DNA of 64,000 bases from the NCBI GenBank assembly GCA_025363755.1, contig JANYLQ010000045.1:124001-188000 (forward strand), in the 5' to 3' direction. Shown one piece after another: positions 35,942-45,467 of the stretch. This DNA is from Hyphomicrobiales bacterium. Its GTDB lineage: Bacteria; Pseudomonadota; Alphaproteobacteria; Rhizobiales; Aestuariivirgaceae. The notes below the pieces were generated by a model that saw nothing but the letters and a program-made list of their open reading frames with translations, was not told the DNA's origin and searched no databases. Every line of letters begins with the position of its first letter. Position 1 is the stretch's first letter. Position numbers and translations under genes: made by a program.

Positions 35942-37084
35942 TCACAATAAACAACTCTCCGCCAATTTTATCATAAATGTCTCGCACGCCTCAATCTGCG
36001 CTACCGATACAAACTCATCTGGTTTATGTGCCTGCTCGATGTTTCCCGGCCCACAAATTACCGTGGGAATGCCAATCGCCTGAAACAATCCAGCTTCTGT
36101 GCAATATGAAACGGCATGGGTGGAATTGGCTCCCGCCGCGTGAAGTGCCAAGTGTTCAGCTTCGGAATCCTGTTCGGGTGCCAAGCCTGGCACCTCGTTG
36201 GTTTTGGTTGTGGCAATGCCGCTTTCGGGCGCTACGGCTTTCATTGCCGGTACCAATGTTTGGGCAAATCGCTCTAACCGCAATGGCACAGCACCGGGAT
36301 TAACCCGTGGCAGCAATCTTGTCTCCCACTGAAAATCGCAATCCTGAGGAATAATATTTTTTGCCGTCCCACCATTGATCACACCCACATGTATCGTCGA
36401 ATATGGTGGATCAAAACGCCCTGTTGGATCGCCCTCGGCAATCAGGTCAGCACGGATGCGGCTCATCTCGCTGATCATGTCAGCAGCCACCATAATCGCA
36501 TTCACGCCTTGGTGCGTCAGTGATGAGTGCCCAGCCCTGCCTTTCACCTCAGTCGAAAACGTCACCGCTGATTTATGGCCATTCACCACTTTCATTGACG
36601 TCGGCTCACCCACAAAAACCGCGCGTGGTTTTTTCAAATGATCGCGCATATGCGCCACCAAAGGCCTAACACCTTTGCAGCCCACTTCCTCATCGCAACT
36701 CAAAGCCAAATGAATAGGCCTCACCAAATTCATCGCTTTGAATTTCGGCACCAGCGCTAATGCACACGCAATAAACCCCTTCATATCTGCAGTGCCGCGG
36801 CCATAAAGATTTCCGCCCCGTTCTTCCATCACAAATGGATCACTCGCCCAATCTTGCCCGTCAACTGGCACAACATCGGTATGCCCCGATAAAACAATCC
36901 CGCCTGCTATATCAGGCCCAATGGTGGCATAGAGATTGGTTTTGCCTGTTTCATAATCCACACGAATATACGGAATACCGTGGTCATCCAGATAGCGTTC
37001 TACAAATTCAATCAGCGGAATATTGCTCAGTCTTGTCGTCGTATCAAAGCCAATCAATTTGGCCAACATTTCAATGGAGGTCAT
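35942..37084 (-). CDS. argE: Acetylornithine deacetylase (M20 family)
   Basis: A 380-residue metallohydrolase. Metal and catalytic residues lie in SGHTDVVPV, YGRGTADMKGF, SCDEEVGCKG, GEPTSMKVV and, near the end, GNIEQAHKPDEFV. It removes the acetyl group from N-acetylornithine in arginine synthesis; the length and motifs match ArgE rather than DapE. The ATG at 37084 directly abuts the stop of apaG (37085), so the two are probably co-transcribed. Confidence 0.9.
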   Translation of the reverse strand: MTSIEMLAKLIGFDTTTRLSNIPLIEFVERYLDDHGIPYIRVDYETGKTNLYATIGPDIAGGIVLSGHTDVVPVDGQDWASDPFVMEERGGNLYGRGTADMKGFIACALALVPKFKAMNLVRPIHLALSCDEEVGCKGVRPLVAHMRDHLKKPRAVFVGEPTSMKVVNGHKSAVTFSTEVKGRAGHSSLTHQGVNAIMVAADMISEMSRIRADLIAEGDPTGRFDPPYSTIHVGVINGGTAKNIIPQDCDFQWETRLLPRVNPGAVPLRLERFAQTLVPAMKAVAPESGIATTKTNEVPGLAPEQDSEAEHLALHAAGANSTHAVSYCTEAGLFQAIGIPTVICGPGNIEQAHKPDEFVSVAQIEACETFMIKLAESCLL

Positions 37085-37477
37085 TCAATTCACGCTGTGT
37101 TTGTCGTAAGGGCTATCGAGCGAAAAGGCGGGAATAATAACATCAAACACCTGCATCATCTCATTGATCATCTGGTAGCTGCCACGCATCATGCCTGATG
37201 AAGTGTTGAGCGGGCAACCTGATGTATATTGAAAACTATCACCCGGTTTTAAAGTTGGTTGCTCGCCCACAACGCCGTCGCCTTTTATCTCTTGGGTTCT
37301 CCCCAAACCATCAGTAATAATCCAATGGCGCGTCATCAGCTTCACTGTTTCCCACCCGGTATTACGCACGGTGATTGTATAAGCCCAAACGAATTTGGCT
37401 TCATCAGGTTGAGACTGATTTTCTAAAAAATGCGGTTCAACCGAAACGCTAATGAGCCTGGTGGTTTCTTCATACAT
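37085..37477 (-). CDS. apaG: ApaG protein
   Basis: A 130-residue fibronectin-type fold protein. The glycine motif GDGVVGEQPTLKPG and GSYQMI near the end identify ApaG. In enterobacteria it is linked to Co2+/Mg2+ resistance; its biochemical role is unsettled, with pyrophosphate binding suggested for the family. Upstream of and adjacent to argE. Confidence 0.93.
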   Translation of the reverse strand: MYEETTRLISVSVEPHFLENQSQPDEAKFVWAYTITVRNTGWETVKLMTRHWIITDGLGRTQEIKGDGVVGEQPTLKPGDSFQYTSGCPLNTSSGMMRGSYQMINEMMQVFDVIIPAFSLDSPYDKHSVN

Positions 37478-37563
37478 GCCCCTAATCTAGTCGCTTCGCC
37501 TCAGTTTTCCACTGGCATTTTGTAGCGCTTGGAAAACGCTGCAATTCCCGCCAAAAGGAAGCC

Positions 37564-38670
37564 ATGACCAAACCCCACGGAATCCTTCCCGCCAGCCGCA
37601 TCGCCGCTTATTGCGAAAACGGAACGATCAAACTGGCCCGCAAGCCAGATGATGACCAGATTCAGCCAGCCAGCCTTGATTTGCGTTTAGGTAAAGTCGC
37701 ATACCGCGTCCGCGCCTCATTCCTGCCCGGCCCCAAAACGACTGTGGCTGATAAATTGAAAAATCTGGTGCTCCACGAAATGAGTTTGGAAGAGGGCGCC
37801 GTTCTGGAAACCGGCTGCGTTTATATTGTGCCCCTGCAAGAATCTCTCGCGCTGCCAAAGGGCATCTCCGCTGCTGCCAACCCAAAAAGCTCAACAGGCC
37901 GCCTCGATATTTTTACCCGGGTGATTACAGATTACGCACAAGAGTTCGACAAAGTGCCAGAAGCTTACGAAGGCCCGCTTTATGCCGAAATTTCTCCGCG
38001 CACGTTTTCAATCCTCGCCCGCGAAGGGTCGCGTCTCAGCCAAATCCGCTTCCGTTCTGGAGCATCGCTTGCCACAGATGCCTTGATCCACGAACTTAAT
38101 TCAGTTGAGGCTTTGATCACCGAAGGCGAGGTGAACATTGATGGCGGTTTGGCTTTGTCGGTTGATCTCACAGGTGGCAAGCTGCAAGGCCCTGTCGGTT
38201 TCCGCGCTAAGCGCCACTCTGCCTTGGTTGATGTCGATAAAAAGGCTGCGCTTGATGTTCTGGATTATTGGGAACCGATTTGGCAAAAGGGTTCGCTCAT
38301 TTTGGACCCCGATCAATTTTACATTCTAGCCTCGCGCGAAGCGGTGCGCATCCCACCGACGCATGCCGCTGAGATGGTGCCCTATAATCCGCTGGTCGGT
38401 GAATTCCGCGTACACTATGCGGGTTTCTTTGATCCGGGCTTCGGCCATAGTTCAGGACATGGCGAAGGGGCCCGCGCCGTACTCGAAGTACGCAGCCATG
38501 AAGTGCCGTTCATCCTGGAAGACGCCCAAATCATCGGTCGCCTGATTTACGAACCCCTAACTGAGCCACCACAAATGGTCTATGGTTCTGGCCTTGGCAG
38601 CAATTATCAAAAGCAAGGTTTGAAACTGTCGAAACATTTTAAAACTTACGATGGGGCTTATCGCTCTTGA
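37564..38670 (+). CDS. dcd: dCTP deaminase, long alphaproteobacterial form
   Basis: A 368-residue protein, about twice the length of E. coli Dcd (193 residues), as in many alphaproteobacteria. The N-terminal half has the Dcd segments QIQPASLDLRLG and NPKSSTGRLDIFTRV; the C-terminal half repeats the fold (LILDPDQFYILASREAVRIP, GHGEGARAVLEVRSHEVPF). It deaminates dCTP to dUTP for thymidylate synthesis. Divergent from apaG with an 86-bp gap. Confidence 0.92.
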   Translation: MTKPHGILPASRIAAYCENGTIKLARKPDDDQIQPASLDLRLGKVAYRVRASFLPGPKTTVADKLKNLVLHEMSLEEGAVLETGCVYIVPLQESLALPKGISAAANPKSSTGRLDIFTRVITDYAQEFDKVPEAYEGPLYAEISPRTFSILAREGSRLSQIRFRSGASLATDALIHELNSVEALITEGEVNIDGGLALSVDLTGGKLQGPVGFRAKRHSALVDVDKKAALDVLDYWEPIWQKGSLILDPDQFYILASREAVRIPPTHAAEMVPYNPLVGEFRVHYAGFFDPGFGHSSGHGEGARAVLEVRSHEVPFILEDAQIIGRLIYEPLTEPPQMVYGSGLGSNYQKQGLKLSKHFKTYDGAYRS

Positions 38671-38703
38671 ATTGAATAGCGGCCTCTCTATGATGCAAGT
38701 TGC

Positions 38704-38777
38704 GCGGGCGTAGTTCAATGGTAGAACACTTGCTTCCCAAGCAAGTTACGTGGGTTCGATTCCCATCGCCCGCTCCA
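38704..38777 (+). tRNA. tRNA-Gly (CCC), CCA encoded
   Basis: GCGGGCG acceptor strand, D-arm AGTTCAATGGTAGAAC, anticodon stem CTTGC/GCAAG with loop TTCCCAA (anticodon CCC), T-arm GGGTTCGATTCCC and CGCCCGC plus TCCA. All stems pair; 74 bases with CCA. Confidence 0.97.
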
Positions 38778-38785
38778 GAGATATT

Positions 38786-39967
38786 TCACCGGGCCGTTTT
38801 AAACGCCGGTTGATAGCTCACTTTCCAAAAACGCCGGAACACCAACACGGCCACAATGACCAGCGGCAACCAAACCGTTAAACTCGGTGGCCAATTGCTA
38901 TCTCTAGATATATTTGTGCCTATGCTCAGATATTGGTTGAAACCCAGCACGATGAAGAGGCCAATAAAAAAACGAAAGGGTCCAGGGTTACGGCGCGGCT
39001 CGATAATTGTGGCCACAGCGATGAACGGCAATAGCCAAATGAAGGCTAGTTGGGCTAAACGATAATTGAACTCGGCGCTGATCCTTCGTGGCTCCACCTT
39101 GAACGGTAGATCTGCGCCATTGGTGAGCAGCTCAGTGATCGTCCACTCATATTCGCTGTTACCCCGTGCGCCATATACTTTCTCTTCAATGACTTTGATT
39201 GGCCCTTGCACATTGGCGAGGCGCGAAGCTGTAGTAGTGGCTTTGCTGGTTGCAAGTGGCGCAGCCCCATCACCTTTCACTTCGACAACATCGAGGCCTT
39301 TGACGATGTAAGATTGTTCCGAAAGTGTTCCAACACCAATCAATTGACCGGTCGAACCTGCTGTCGTCACGCTGTGACCGTCGGGGTAAGTTTCATACAT
39401 GAACACTTTTGAAAATGATCTGCCATCGCGCGCAATGTCGTCAACCAAAATTGTCTTGTTACCTTCTGCGCGAAACAGGTTTTTGCCATCTGTCACCAAG
39501 CTGGCCGTGGCTTGTACTTCATGCAGAAACGCCGTTGAATCATGCAAAGCCAAGGGTTGCAGCCAGCCGAAGATACCAAAACAAATCGAACTGATTAAAA
39601 GTGTCAGCGCCATTATCGGCGCCATCAATTGCATCATGCTGAACCCTAGCGCATGCATAGCATCCAACTCCCGCGAGCGGCTGATCTTTGATATTCCCAA
39701 CATAACTCCCACAGCCAAAGCCACTTGCAACGCTAAACCTGAATAAAGTGGAAGCCATTGTCCGAGATATTTTACAATTGCGTAAAAGGGATCGGGTTGG
39801 TGGATTGCAATGTTCCACACCAGTTTGAGCTTCACAGATTCAAGCAACAACACGACATAAAAAAATGTGTTGCGCATTGGGCCAAAGCTATTTCCAAAAA
39901 CATATTTACTGGCCAGCATAAAAAAGCCTAGCCCATGAACTCGCCGCGCTTGCATCGGTATTCTCAC
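38786..39967 (-). CDS. Solitary LptF/LptG (YjgP/YjgQ) family permease
   Basis: A 393-residue inner-membrane protein with three hydrophobic helices near the start (about 30-145), a beta-rich periplasmic middle (about 150-290) and three helices at the end (300-385), which is the LptF/LptG layout. LISKISRSRELDAMHALG matches the coupling helix that contacts LptB. LptF and LptG normally form a pair and extract LPS to the periplasmic bridge; here only one gene is present, next to a glycan cassette read the other way. The start is either GTG at 39967 or ATG at 39955. LPS transport or a specialised paralogue are both possible. Confidence 0.8.
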   Translation of the reverse strand: MRIPMQARRVHGLGFFMLASKYVFGNSFGPMRNTFFYVVLLLESVKLKLVWNIAIHQPDPFYAIVKYLGQWLPLYSGLALQVALAVGVMLGISKISRSRELDAMHALGFSMMQLMAPIMALTLLISSICFGIFGWLQPLALHDSTAFLHEVQATASLVTDGKNLFRAEGNKTILVDDIARDGRSFSKVFMYETYPDGHSVTTAGSTGQLIGVGTLSEQSYIVKGLDVVEVKGDGAAPLATSKATTTASRLANVQGPIKVIEEKVYGARGNSEYEWTITELLTNGADLPFKVEPRRISAEFNYRLAQLAFIWLLPFIAVATIIEPRRNPGPFRFFIGLFIVLGFNQYLSIGTNISRDSNWPPSLTVWLPLVIVAVLVFRRFWKVSYQPAFKTAR

Positions 39968-40104
39968 ATTTGATTACAGGATATTTCGGCGTTTATAACC
40001 ATATTGTAAAGCCCGGGTGGGGATGCTTAAAGCCCACCAGACAATGGCCAACGACTTCCAGCTGATTTGGGCTGGGTAGTTAAGGCCCTATTTTTGGAAG
40101 TTTG

Positions 40105-41610
40105 ATGATCGGTTTACTCGAAATTATCACTGGAGCAATGGCGCTGGGCATTGTGTTGTTTGGGCTGTCGCAAGCTTGGCTTGCACTTAATTACCAGCGT
40201 AGCAAAGACAAGAACTTGGTCACCAAGCCTCATGCAGTTTGGTCTGGCGCTTTGCCGAAAGTCTTGATGCAGTTGCCAATCTATAATGAACGCTATGTTG
40301 TTGAGCGTTTGTTGCGCGCTGTGGCCTTGCAAGATTATCCACATGACAAGCTTACCATTCAACTCCTCGACGATTCAACTGACGAGACCACAGACATTGC
40401 TGCTAGGGTGATTGCCGAGTTGGTAAAAACCGGCGTGAACATTCAACATATCAGACGCAAAGACCGCGGCGGTTTTAAAGCGGGTGCTTTGCAGGCAGGC
40501 TTGAAATTAGATGATAGCGAGTTCATCGCAATTTTTGATGCCGATTTTATCCCGCAACCTGATTTCATCAAGCGCATTATTGTTTACTTCAGTGATCCAA
40601 AAGTCGGCATGGTGCAGACACGCTGGGATCATTTGAACGCAAACTATTCGACGCTGACCAAAATTTTGTCATTCGGTATCGATGCGCATTTTTCGATGGA
40701 ACAAGGCGGGCGGCAAGCCAGCGATAGCTTCATCAATTTCAACGGAACAGCGGGCATGTGGCGGCGCAAGACCATTGATGAAGCTGGGGGTTGGAGTAGC
40801 GATTGCTTGACCGAAGATTTGGATTTAAGCTTCCGTTCGCAATTGATGGGCTGGAAATTTTTGTTTGTTGAAAGCATTTCAACACCATCTGAACTCCCCG
40901 TTGAGATGAGCGCTATTCGTTCACAACAGTTCCGTTGGACCAAAGGTGCTGCTGAAGTGGGCCGCAAAATACTGCCCCTACTTTGGTCTTCAAAAGAGCC
41001 ATTGTCGCGCAAAGTCGTTGGCTCGTTTCATATGTTAAACAGTTGGATTTTTCCAAGTGTGTGCGTGTTCAGTTTTCTGATTGCGGCATTTCCATTTTTG
41101 ATGGGCCAAGGCGCTGAAGCTGCTTTCATGCCGATTGGCATCATGCTTTTGCTGGGCACCATCAGCGTGGTGTTTGCTTATGCCACCGCACAGACGCATG
41201 GCCATTTCAAACATCGTGACAGTAATTTCATTCATGCCATTTATGGCGCGTTTATGTTTATGTTTTTGACCAGCGGCCTAAGCTTGCACAATGCCATCGC
41301 CGTGATGCAAGGATTGCTTGGTTACAAGACAGCGTTTGTGCGTACGCCAAAGCTGAATATTTTAGCTGACGATCATAAGTTAACAACGAACCGCGCCTAT
41401 ACTTTAAAGTTTTTAACGTTTGGCTTTGTTCTTGAACTTTTGTCGATGTTCTTGTTTGTCGGATTAGCGCTTCACAGTTTGTGGTTTGGGCATTTTTTGT
41501 TGTTGTCAGTCTATGGTTATTTCGCAGCAGGATATGTGATGGTGGTTTATTTCACTTTGGAAGAAGTGATTACGACAGCAGCGCATAACCGCGCACAAGC
41601 GATTGCTTGA
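40105..41610 (+). CDS. Family 2 processive glycosyltransferase (CslA/beta-glycan synthase-like)
   Basis: A 501-residue membrane glycosyltransferase. One helix lies at the N-terminus (about 3-25) and about four at the C-terminus. The catalytic D,D,D,QxxRW set is complete: LLDDSTDET, IFDADFIPQ, TEDLDLSFR and QQFRWTKGA. The sequence resembles the CslA/beta-mannan and related synthase branch, with a short QLPIYNERYV start. GGAAG precedes the ATG at 40105. The stop overlaps a TTG start of the next gene (TTGA). It probably polymerises or transfers sugars from a nucleotide sugar while crossing the membrane; the sugar is unknown. Confidence 0.85.
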   Translation: MIGLLEIITGAMALGIVLFGLSQAWLALNYQRSKDKNLVTKPHAVWSGALPKVLMQLPIYNERYVVERLLRAVALQDYPHDKLTIQLLDDSTDETTDIAARVIAELVKTGVNIQHIRRKDRGGFKAGALQAGLKLDDSEFIAIFDADFIPQPDFIKRIIVYFSDPKVGMVQTRWDHLNANYSTLTKILSFGIDAHFSMEQGGRQASDSFINFNGTAGMWRRKTIDEAGGWSSDCLTEDLDLSFRSQLMGWKFLFVESISTPSELPVEMSAIRSQQFRWTKGAAEVGRKILPLLWSSKEPLSRKVVGSFHMLNSWIFPSVCVFSFLIAAFPFLMGQGAEAAFMPIGIMLLLGTISVVFAYATAQTHGHFKHRDSNFIHAIYGAFMFMFLTSGLSLHNAIAVMQGLLGYKTAFVRTPKLNILADDHKLTTNRAYTLKFLTFGFVLELLSMFLFVGLALHSLWFGHFLLLSVYGYFAAGYVMVVYFTLEEVITTAAHNRAQAIA

Positions 41611-42536
41611 ACGAGGCTCGTCATTTGGACGTCAATTTAAATAACAATAATTGGGCGGTTATCACGCCCAGTTACCGGGGTGATTTTGAACGCTGCCGTT
41701 TGCTGTGCCGCAGCTTGGATGCATTTGTCACTGGCGTTTGGCACCATTACATCATTGTTGAAACAGTAGACCTTGAACTGTTCAAAACACTGGCAGGCCC
41801 GCGCCGGACTATTTTGGAAATGGAAGCACTGCTTCCTTCCACGTTTCATCATCTCACCCGCATCCCCCTCATTAACAATCGCAGCCTTTGGTTTTCATGG
41901 GGCACAAGGTTCATGGCGGGCTGGCATGTGCAGCAGCTGATCAAAATGGAAATGGCCTTCCAACTACAAGAGCAGGGATTGCTGTATTGCGATTCTGACG
42001 TGTTTTTCGTCCGGCCATTTGATATTTCGAGCTTGTGCAAAGATGAGCGTTATCGATATTTCAGTACCGCAGATCGCTATGAAGAAAAGGTGATCCCCAA
42101 TCCCAAATACACAACAGTTTCGGCGCGGCTCTTGGGCATTAAGGAAAATCCTTTTCCCAGTCCAACTTATGTTGATAATCTCGTCGTCTGGCATAGCCCA
42201 ACTGTTCGGGCGATGTGCGCGCATATCTCGAAAGTTTCGAGCCGCGATTGGCGCGTGAGTTTAGGTCGTGAGATTTTTCTATCCGAATACTCGATCTACG
42301 GCTTGTTCATTGATCATATTTTGAATAACCGCTCGCATCTGAAACTTGAGCATCATACATTGTGTAAGACTGTTTGGCACCGCGGTGCGATGGATGATGC
42401 GGCGCTTGAAGCATTTTGTTCTGATCTCGGTGATACAATTGTCGCTCTCGGTGTCCAATCTTTTGCGGGCGTTAAAGTGGAGCGGCTTGAAATGCAATTG
42501 CAAAAGGCCATTCAGCGCGAAAGTAATTCTGCTTGA
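41607..42536 (+). CDS. DUF6492-type putative glycosyltransferase
   Basis: A 309-residue soluble protein. WAVITPSYRGDFERCRLL at the start and a CDSDVFFVRPF motif (DxD type) near the middle suggest a GT-A-like nucleotide-sugar site, as in the DUF6492 group found in polysaccharide loci. The start appears to be TTG at 41607, overlapping the upstream stop; no ATG gives the full conserved N-terminus. It sits between a polymerising glycosyltransferase and an ABC exporter, so a role in building the same glycan is likely. Activity is inferred. Confidence 0.7.
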   Translation: MNEARHLDVNLNNNNWAVITPSYRGDFERCRLLCRSLDAFVTGVWHHYIIVETVDLELFKTLAGPRRTILEMEALLPSTFHHLTRIPLINNRSLWFSWGTRFMAGWHVQQLIKMEMAFQLQEQGLLYCDSDVFFVRPFDISSLCKDERYRYFSTADRYEEKVIPNPKYTTVSARLLGIKENPFPSPTYVDNLVVWHSPTVRAMCAHISKVSSRDWRVSLGREIFLSEYSIYGLFIDHILNNRSHLKLEHHTLCKTVWHRGAMDDAALEAFCSDLGDTIVALGVQSFAGVKVERLEMQLQKAIQRESNSA

Positions 42537-44236
42537 AAAAAATGATCTATATATTTTGGAACGCGCCGGGCGGCAGGCCTATTTCAGTGGTGCTGTCGAT
42601 GTTGTTGGCCAGCGTTTGTGAAATGTTGGGTATGGGTGCAATTGTGCCATTGGTTTCGCAAGCCAATGCCGGTGATGGCGGGGCAAATTCGACGGTCACA
42701 CAAATTCTGAAAAGTGCCTTTGGTATATTTGGTGTAGAATATAGTTTCACCAATTTGCTTTTTCTTCTCGGCGCCGCACTTATTTCAAAATCAATTATTG
42801 CTTTTCTGGCGATGCGATATGTAGCTATTTCAGGCGCTGACGTTACGACGAAACTCAGAATGCGTTTGCTGAACGCCACCACTAATGCCCGTTGGTCATA
42901 TTTCGTCAATCACCGCCCGGGTGAAGTTTCAGCCATGGTCGCCACGCAAGCCAATGCGGCTGGTGAGGCATTTCTTTCAATTGCGTATCTTGTCACGAAT
43001 GCAATTTCAGGTCTGGGGTTGTTGATTGCCGCCTCGGTTATTTCATTCAAGCTCGTCATGGTTTCAATTATTGCAATTGTTGCATTGGCTTTTCCGCTGA
43101 ATTTCATTTTGAAGTTGGCGCGGGAAAGTGGCAGGCAGCAATTTGAGGTTTCAAAGGAACTCACATCAGGCGTGCAAGACGTGATGGGTAATATGAAACC
43201 CTTGAAATCAATGGCGCGGCAAAACCACTTCGTCGAAAAATTCGCGGGCAACATCCTGAATCTTCGACAAGCCCTGATCCGCGTCATGGTGAGCCAGCAC
43301 GGTGTTTTTCATGGTCAAGATATATTGGGCGCGTTGATGCTGTTGATTGGCGTCTATGTCAGCGTGGTGGTGCTGCGCACGCCGCTTTCCGAAATGCTGG
43401 CTGTCGGCATCATTTTTTATCAGGTGGTTGATCTCGTCAAACGCATGCAACTGAACTTGCAAACTTCTACTGTTACAGCGCAGTCTTATTATGGCGTAAT
43501 GGACACTGCGATACGCGCTGAGGCCGAAGCTGAAGTGGACCAGGGAACGACCGAGCCATCGCTAAATGACTCCATCATATTTGAAGATGTGAGTTTTGCT
43601 TACGGCAAAAAAGTAGTGCTTTCGCATGTTAAACTCGAATGTGTGGCCAACGAAATTACGGTGCTCATCGGTCCATCTGGCGCAGGGAAGACGACAATGG
43701 TCGATTTGATCATTGGATTTTATCTGCCGCAAAAGGGTCGGTTGTTGATTGACGGTGTTGACATGCGTGATGTGAAGCTTTCTGCTTGGCGATCAAAAAT
43801 TGGTTACGTGCCGCAGGAGTTGACGATGTTACGTGGCTCAATTGCTGACAATATTAGGCTCGGTGAAACGGCAGTCAGTGATGCAGAAATCTTGGAAGCG
43901 TTGCGCCTTGCTGGGGCATTGTCTTTTGTGCAAGCGCTTCCAGGCGGGATTAACAGCGATATCGGGACGATGGGTGCCAAGCTTTCGGGTGGTCAAAGGC
44001 AGCGCTTGTCTCTGGCCAGAGCTTTGGTGTTAAAACCGAAACTATTGTTGCTCGATGAAGTAACCAGTGCGCTTGATGATGCTAGCGAGGCTGAGATTTG
44101 CGCAAACATAGAGATGCTCTCTGGCCAGTTTACGATTGTGGCGATCACCCATAAGCCTGCATGGAAATTGATTGCTGACCGGATTTATAATGTTTCAGGC
44201 GGCAAAGTGGAGCGCGTGGCGAAACGTCGAAGCTGA
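42533..44236 (+). CDS. ABC exporter with fused membrane and ATPase domains (MsbA/PglK-like)
   Basis: A 567-residue half-transporter: six helices (about 15-320) and an ATPase domain with Walker A GPSGAGKTT, signature LSGGQRQRLSLARAL and Walker B LLLLDEVTSALDD; the switch histidine is in AITHKP. The C-terminus is normal. The start is TTG at 42533 (TTGA overlap with the upstream gene) or the ATG at 42542. Relatives flip lipid-linked oligosaccharides (PglK), lipid A (MsbA) or export peptides. In this cassette, flipping or export of the glycan or glycolipid made by the two upstream genes is the natural reading. Confidence 0.85.
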   Translation: MKKMIYIFWNAPGGRPISVVLSMLLASVCEMLGMGAIVPLVSQANAGDGGANSTVTQILKSAFGIFGVEYSFTNLLFLLGAALISKSIIAFLAMRYVAISGADVTTKLRMRLLNATTNARWSYFVNHRPGEVSAMVATQANAAGEAFLSIAYLVTNAISGLGLLIAASVISFKLVMVSIIAIVALAFPLNFILKLARESGRQQFEVSKELTSGVQDVMGNMKPLKSMARQNHFVEKFAGNILNLRQALIRVMVSQHGVFHGQDILGALMLLIGVYVSVVVLRTPLSEMLAVGIIFYQVVDLVKRMQLNLQTSTVTAQSYYGVMDTAIRAEAEAEVDQGTTEPSLNDSIIFEDVSFAYGKKVVLSHVKLECVANEITVLIGPSGAGKTTMVDLIIGFYLPQKGRLLIDGVDMRDVKLSAWRSKIGYVPQELTMLRGSIADNIRLGETAVSDAEILEALRLAGALSFVQALPGGINSDIGTMGAKLSGGQRQRLSLARALVLKPKLLLLDEVTSALDDASEAEICANIEMLSGQFTIVAITHKPAWKLIADRIYNVSGGKVERVAKRRS

Positions 44237-44244
44237 ATTTAGCA

Positions 44245-44290
44245 GCGCTTTTGACTTTCAAAAAAAGTCAAACCGCTCAAGCGGGTTTCC
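44245..44290. terminator. Converging terminator region between the ABC exporter and cfa
   Basis: On the minus strand AAACCCGCT TGA GCGGTTT (44270-44287) is followed by GACTTTTTTTG: a stem with the cfa stop codon in its loop and a T-run, a good terminator for cfa. A second 9-bp perfect repeat, TTTGACTTT (44250-44258) and AAAGTCAAA (44264-44272), overlaps it. Confidence 0.6.
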
Positions 44291-45467
44291 TGATCTTATA
44301 AATCCCAACGTCAATCAAGCCCTCAGCAAAGCCAGCTTCGCAATAACAGAGATAGAGCGTCCATAGTTTACGGAAGCGCTCATCAAAACCCAGCGGCATG
44401 ATTTTGGGCCAAGTAGCTTCAAAGCGTAACCGCCATTGGCGCAAGGTTTCAGCATAACTAAGTCCAAAACATTCGATTTTTTCGAGCAGAAGCCCTGCCT
44501 TGGCTGATTGCTCGCGCATAATATCTTTGGTCAGCAACATGCCCCCGGGGAACACATAGCGCTGGATAAAATCCACGCCATTACGATAACCATCATAATT
44601 ACTTTCCAAAATCGTGATACCTTGAATCGCCGCAGCGCCACCTGGCTTCAAGCGGTTGAAGAGCGTTTTGAAATAGGTCGGCCAATGAGGTTCGCCAACG
44701 GCTTCAATCATTTCAATCGACGCAATGGCATCAAAAGTGCCTTTTGTGTCACGGTAATCTTCGAAATGCATTTTGGCTTTATCGTCCAACTTTGCGTCAA
44801 TGAGGCGTTGATTAGCAAATGCCAGTTGTTCCTTTGAAAGCGTAATGCCGTGCACTTCTGCCCCACGCTTGGCTGCTTCTTCGGCAAAGCCGCCCCAGCC
44901 GCAGCCGATCTCAAGAACTTTAGAACCCTTTTTCACTTCTGCCGCATCCAGCACACGGGCATATTTCAGGCGTTGGGCTGCTTCGAGGCTGTTCGTTTTG
45001 CTGTCAAAAATCGCCGATGAATATGTCATCGTATCATCCAGCCAGAGTTTGTAGAAGGCATTGCCCAAATCATAATGGACAGAAATATTGTCTTTCGAGC
45101 GATCTTTGTTGTTGTCGCGCTTTTTGTGCCAGAGCTTGTCTAAAAGACTGGCATTGAAAATACCACGTCCTGCGCCGTCTATCCCCGAACGATTTTGGAG
45201 GTAAAAGCGGAAAAAGGCTGTGGGGTTTCGGCTTTCAACATCACCTGCCAAGTAGCGCTCAAAAAAGCCCAGTTGCGCACGGCGCATGCCAGCCCAGACC
45301 ACTTTGAAATTTTTCAACTTTAAGTCAGCTTTTTCGCCTGGGTTTTGTCCACCAACCATAATCATCTGGCCAGAGGGCAGCGTGAGCTCTAAAGAACCCT
45401 TGAAATCCTGAGGCAAAAGCCGCTTTGCTGCAGATATTATCAGCTTGCCTATAATGCCATCGCTCAT
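44277..45467 (-). CDS. cfa: Cyclopropane-fatty-acyl-phospholipid synthase
   Basis: A 396-residue SAM-dependent methyltransferase. The SAM site is VLEIGCGWGGFAEEAA; other family blocks are SVHYDLGNAFYKLWLDDTMTYS and SIEMIEAVGEPHW, with the bicarbonate/active-site Glu and the conserved Cys-Tyr region near the end (LYLCYCEAGF). It adds a methylene bridge to double bonds of membrane lipid acyl chains, typically in stationary phase or acid stress. Single gene with its own terminator. Confidence 0.93.
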   Translation of the reverse strand: MSDGIIGKLIISAAKRLLPQDFKGSLELTLPSGQMIMVGGQNPGEKADLKLKNFKVVWAGMRRAQLGFFERYLAGDVESRNPTAFFRFYLQNRSGIDGAGRGIFNASLLDKLWHKKRDNNKDRSKDNISVHYDLGNAFYKLWLDDTMTYSSAIFDSKTNSLEAAQRLKYARVLDAAEVKKGSKVLEIGCGWGGFAEEAAKRGAEVHGITLSKEQLAFANQRLIDAKLDDKAKMHFEDYRDTKGTFDAIASIEMIEAVGEPHWPTYFKTLFNRLKPGGAAAIQGITILESNYDGYRNGVDFIQRYVFPGGMLLTKDIMREQSAKAGLLLEKIECFGLSYAETLRQWRLRFEATWPKIMPLGFDERFRKLWTLYLCYCEAGFAEGLIDVGIYKIRKPA

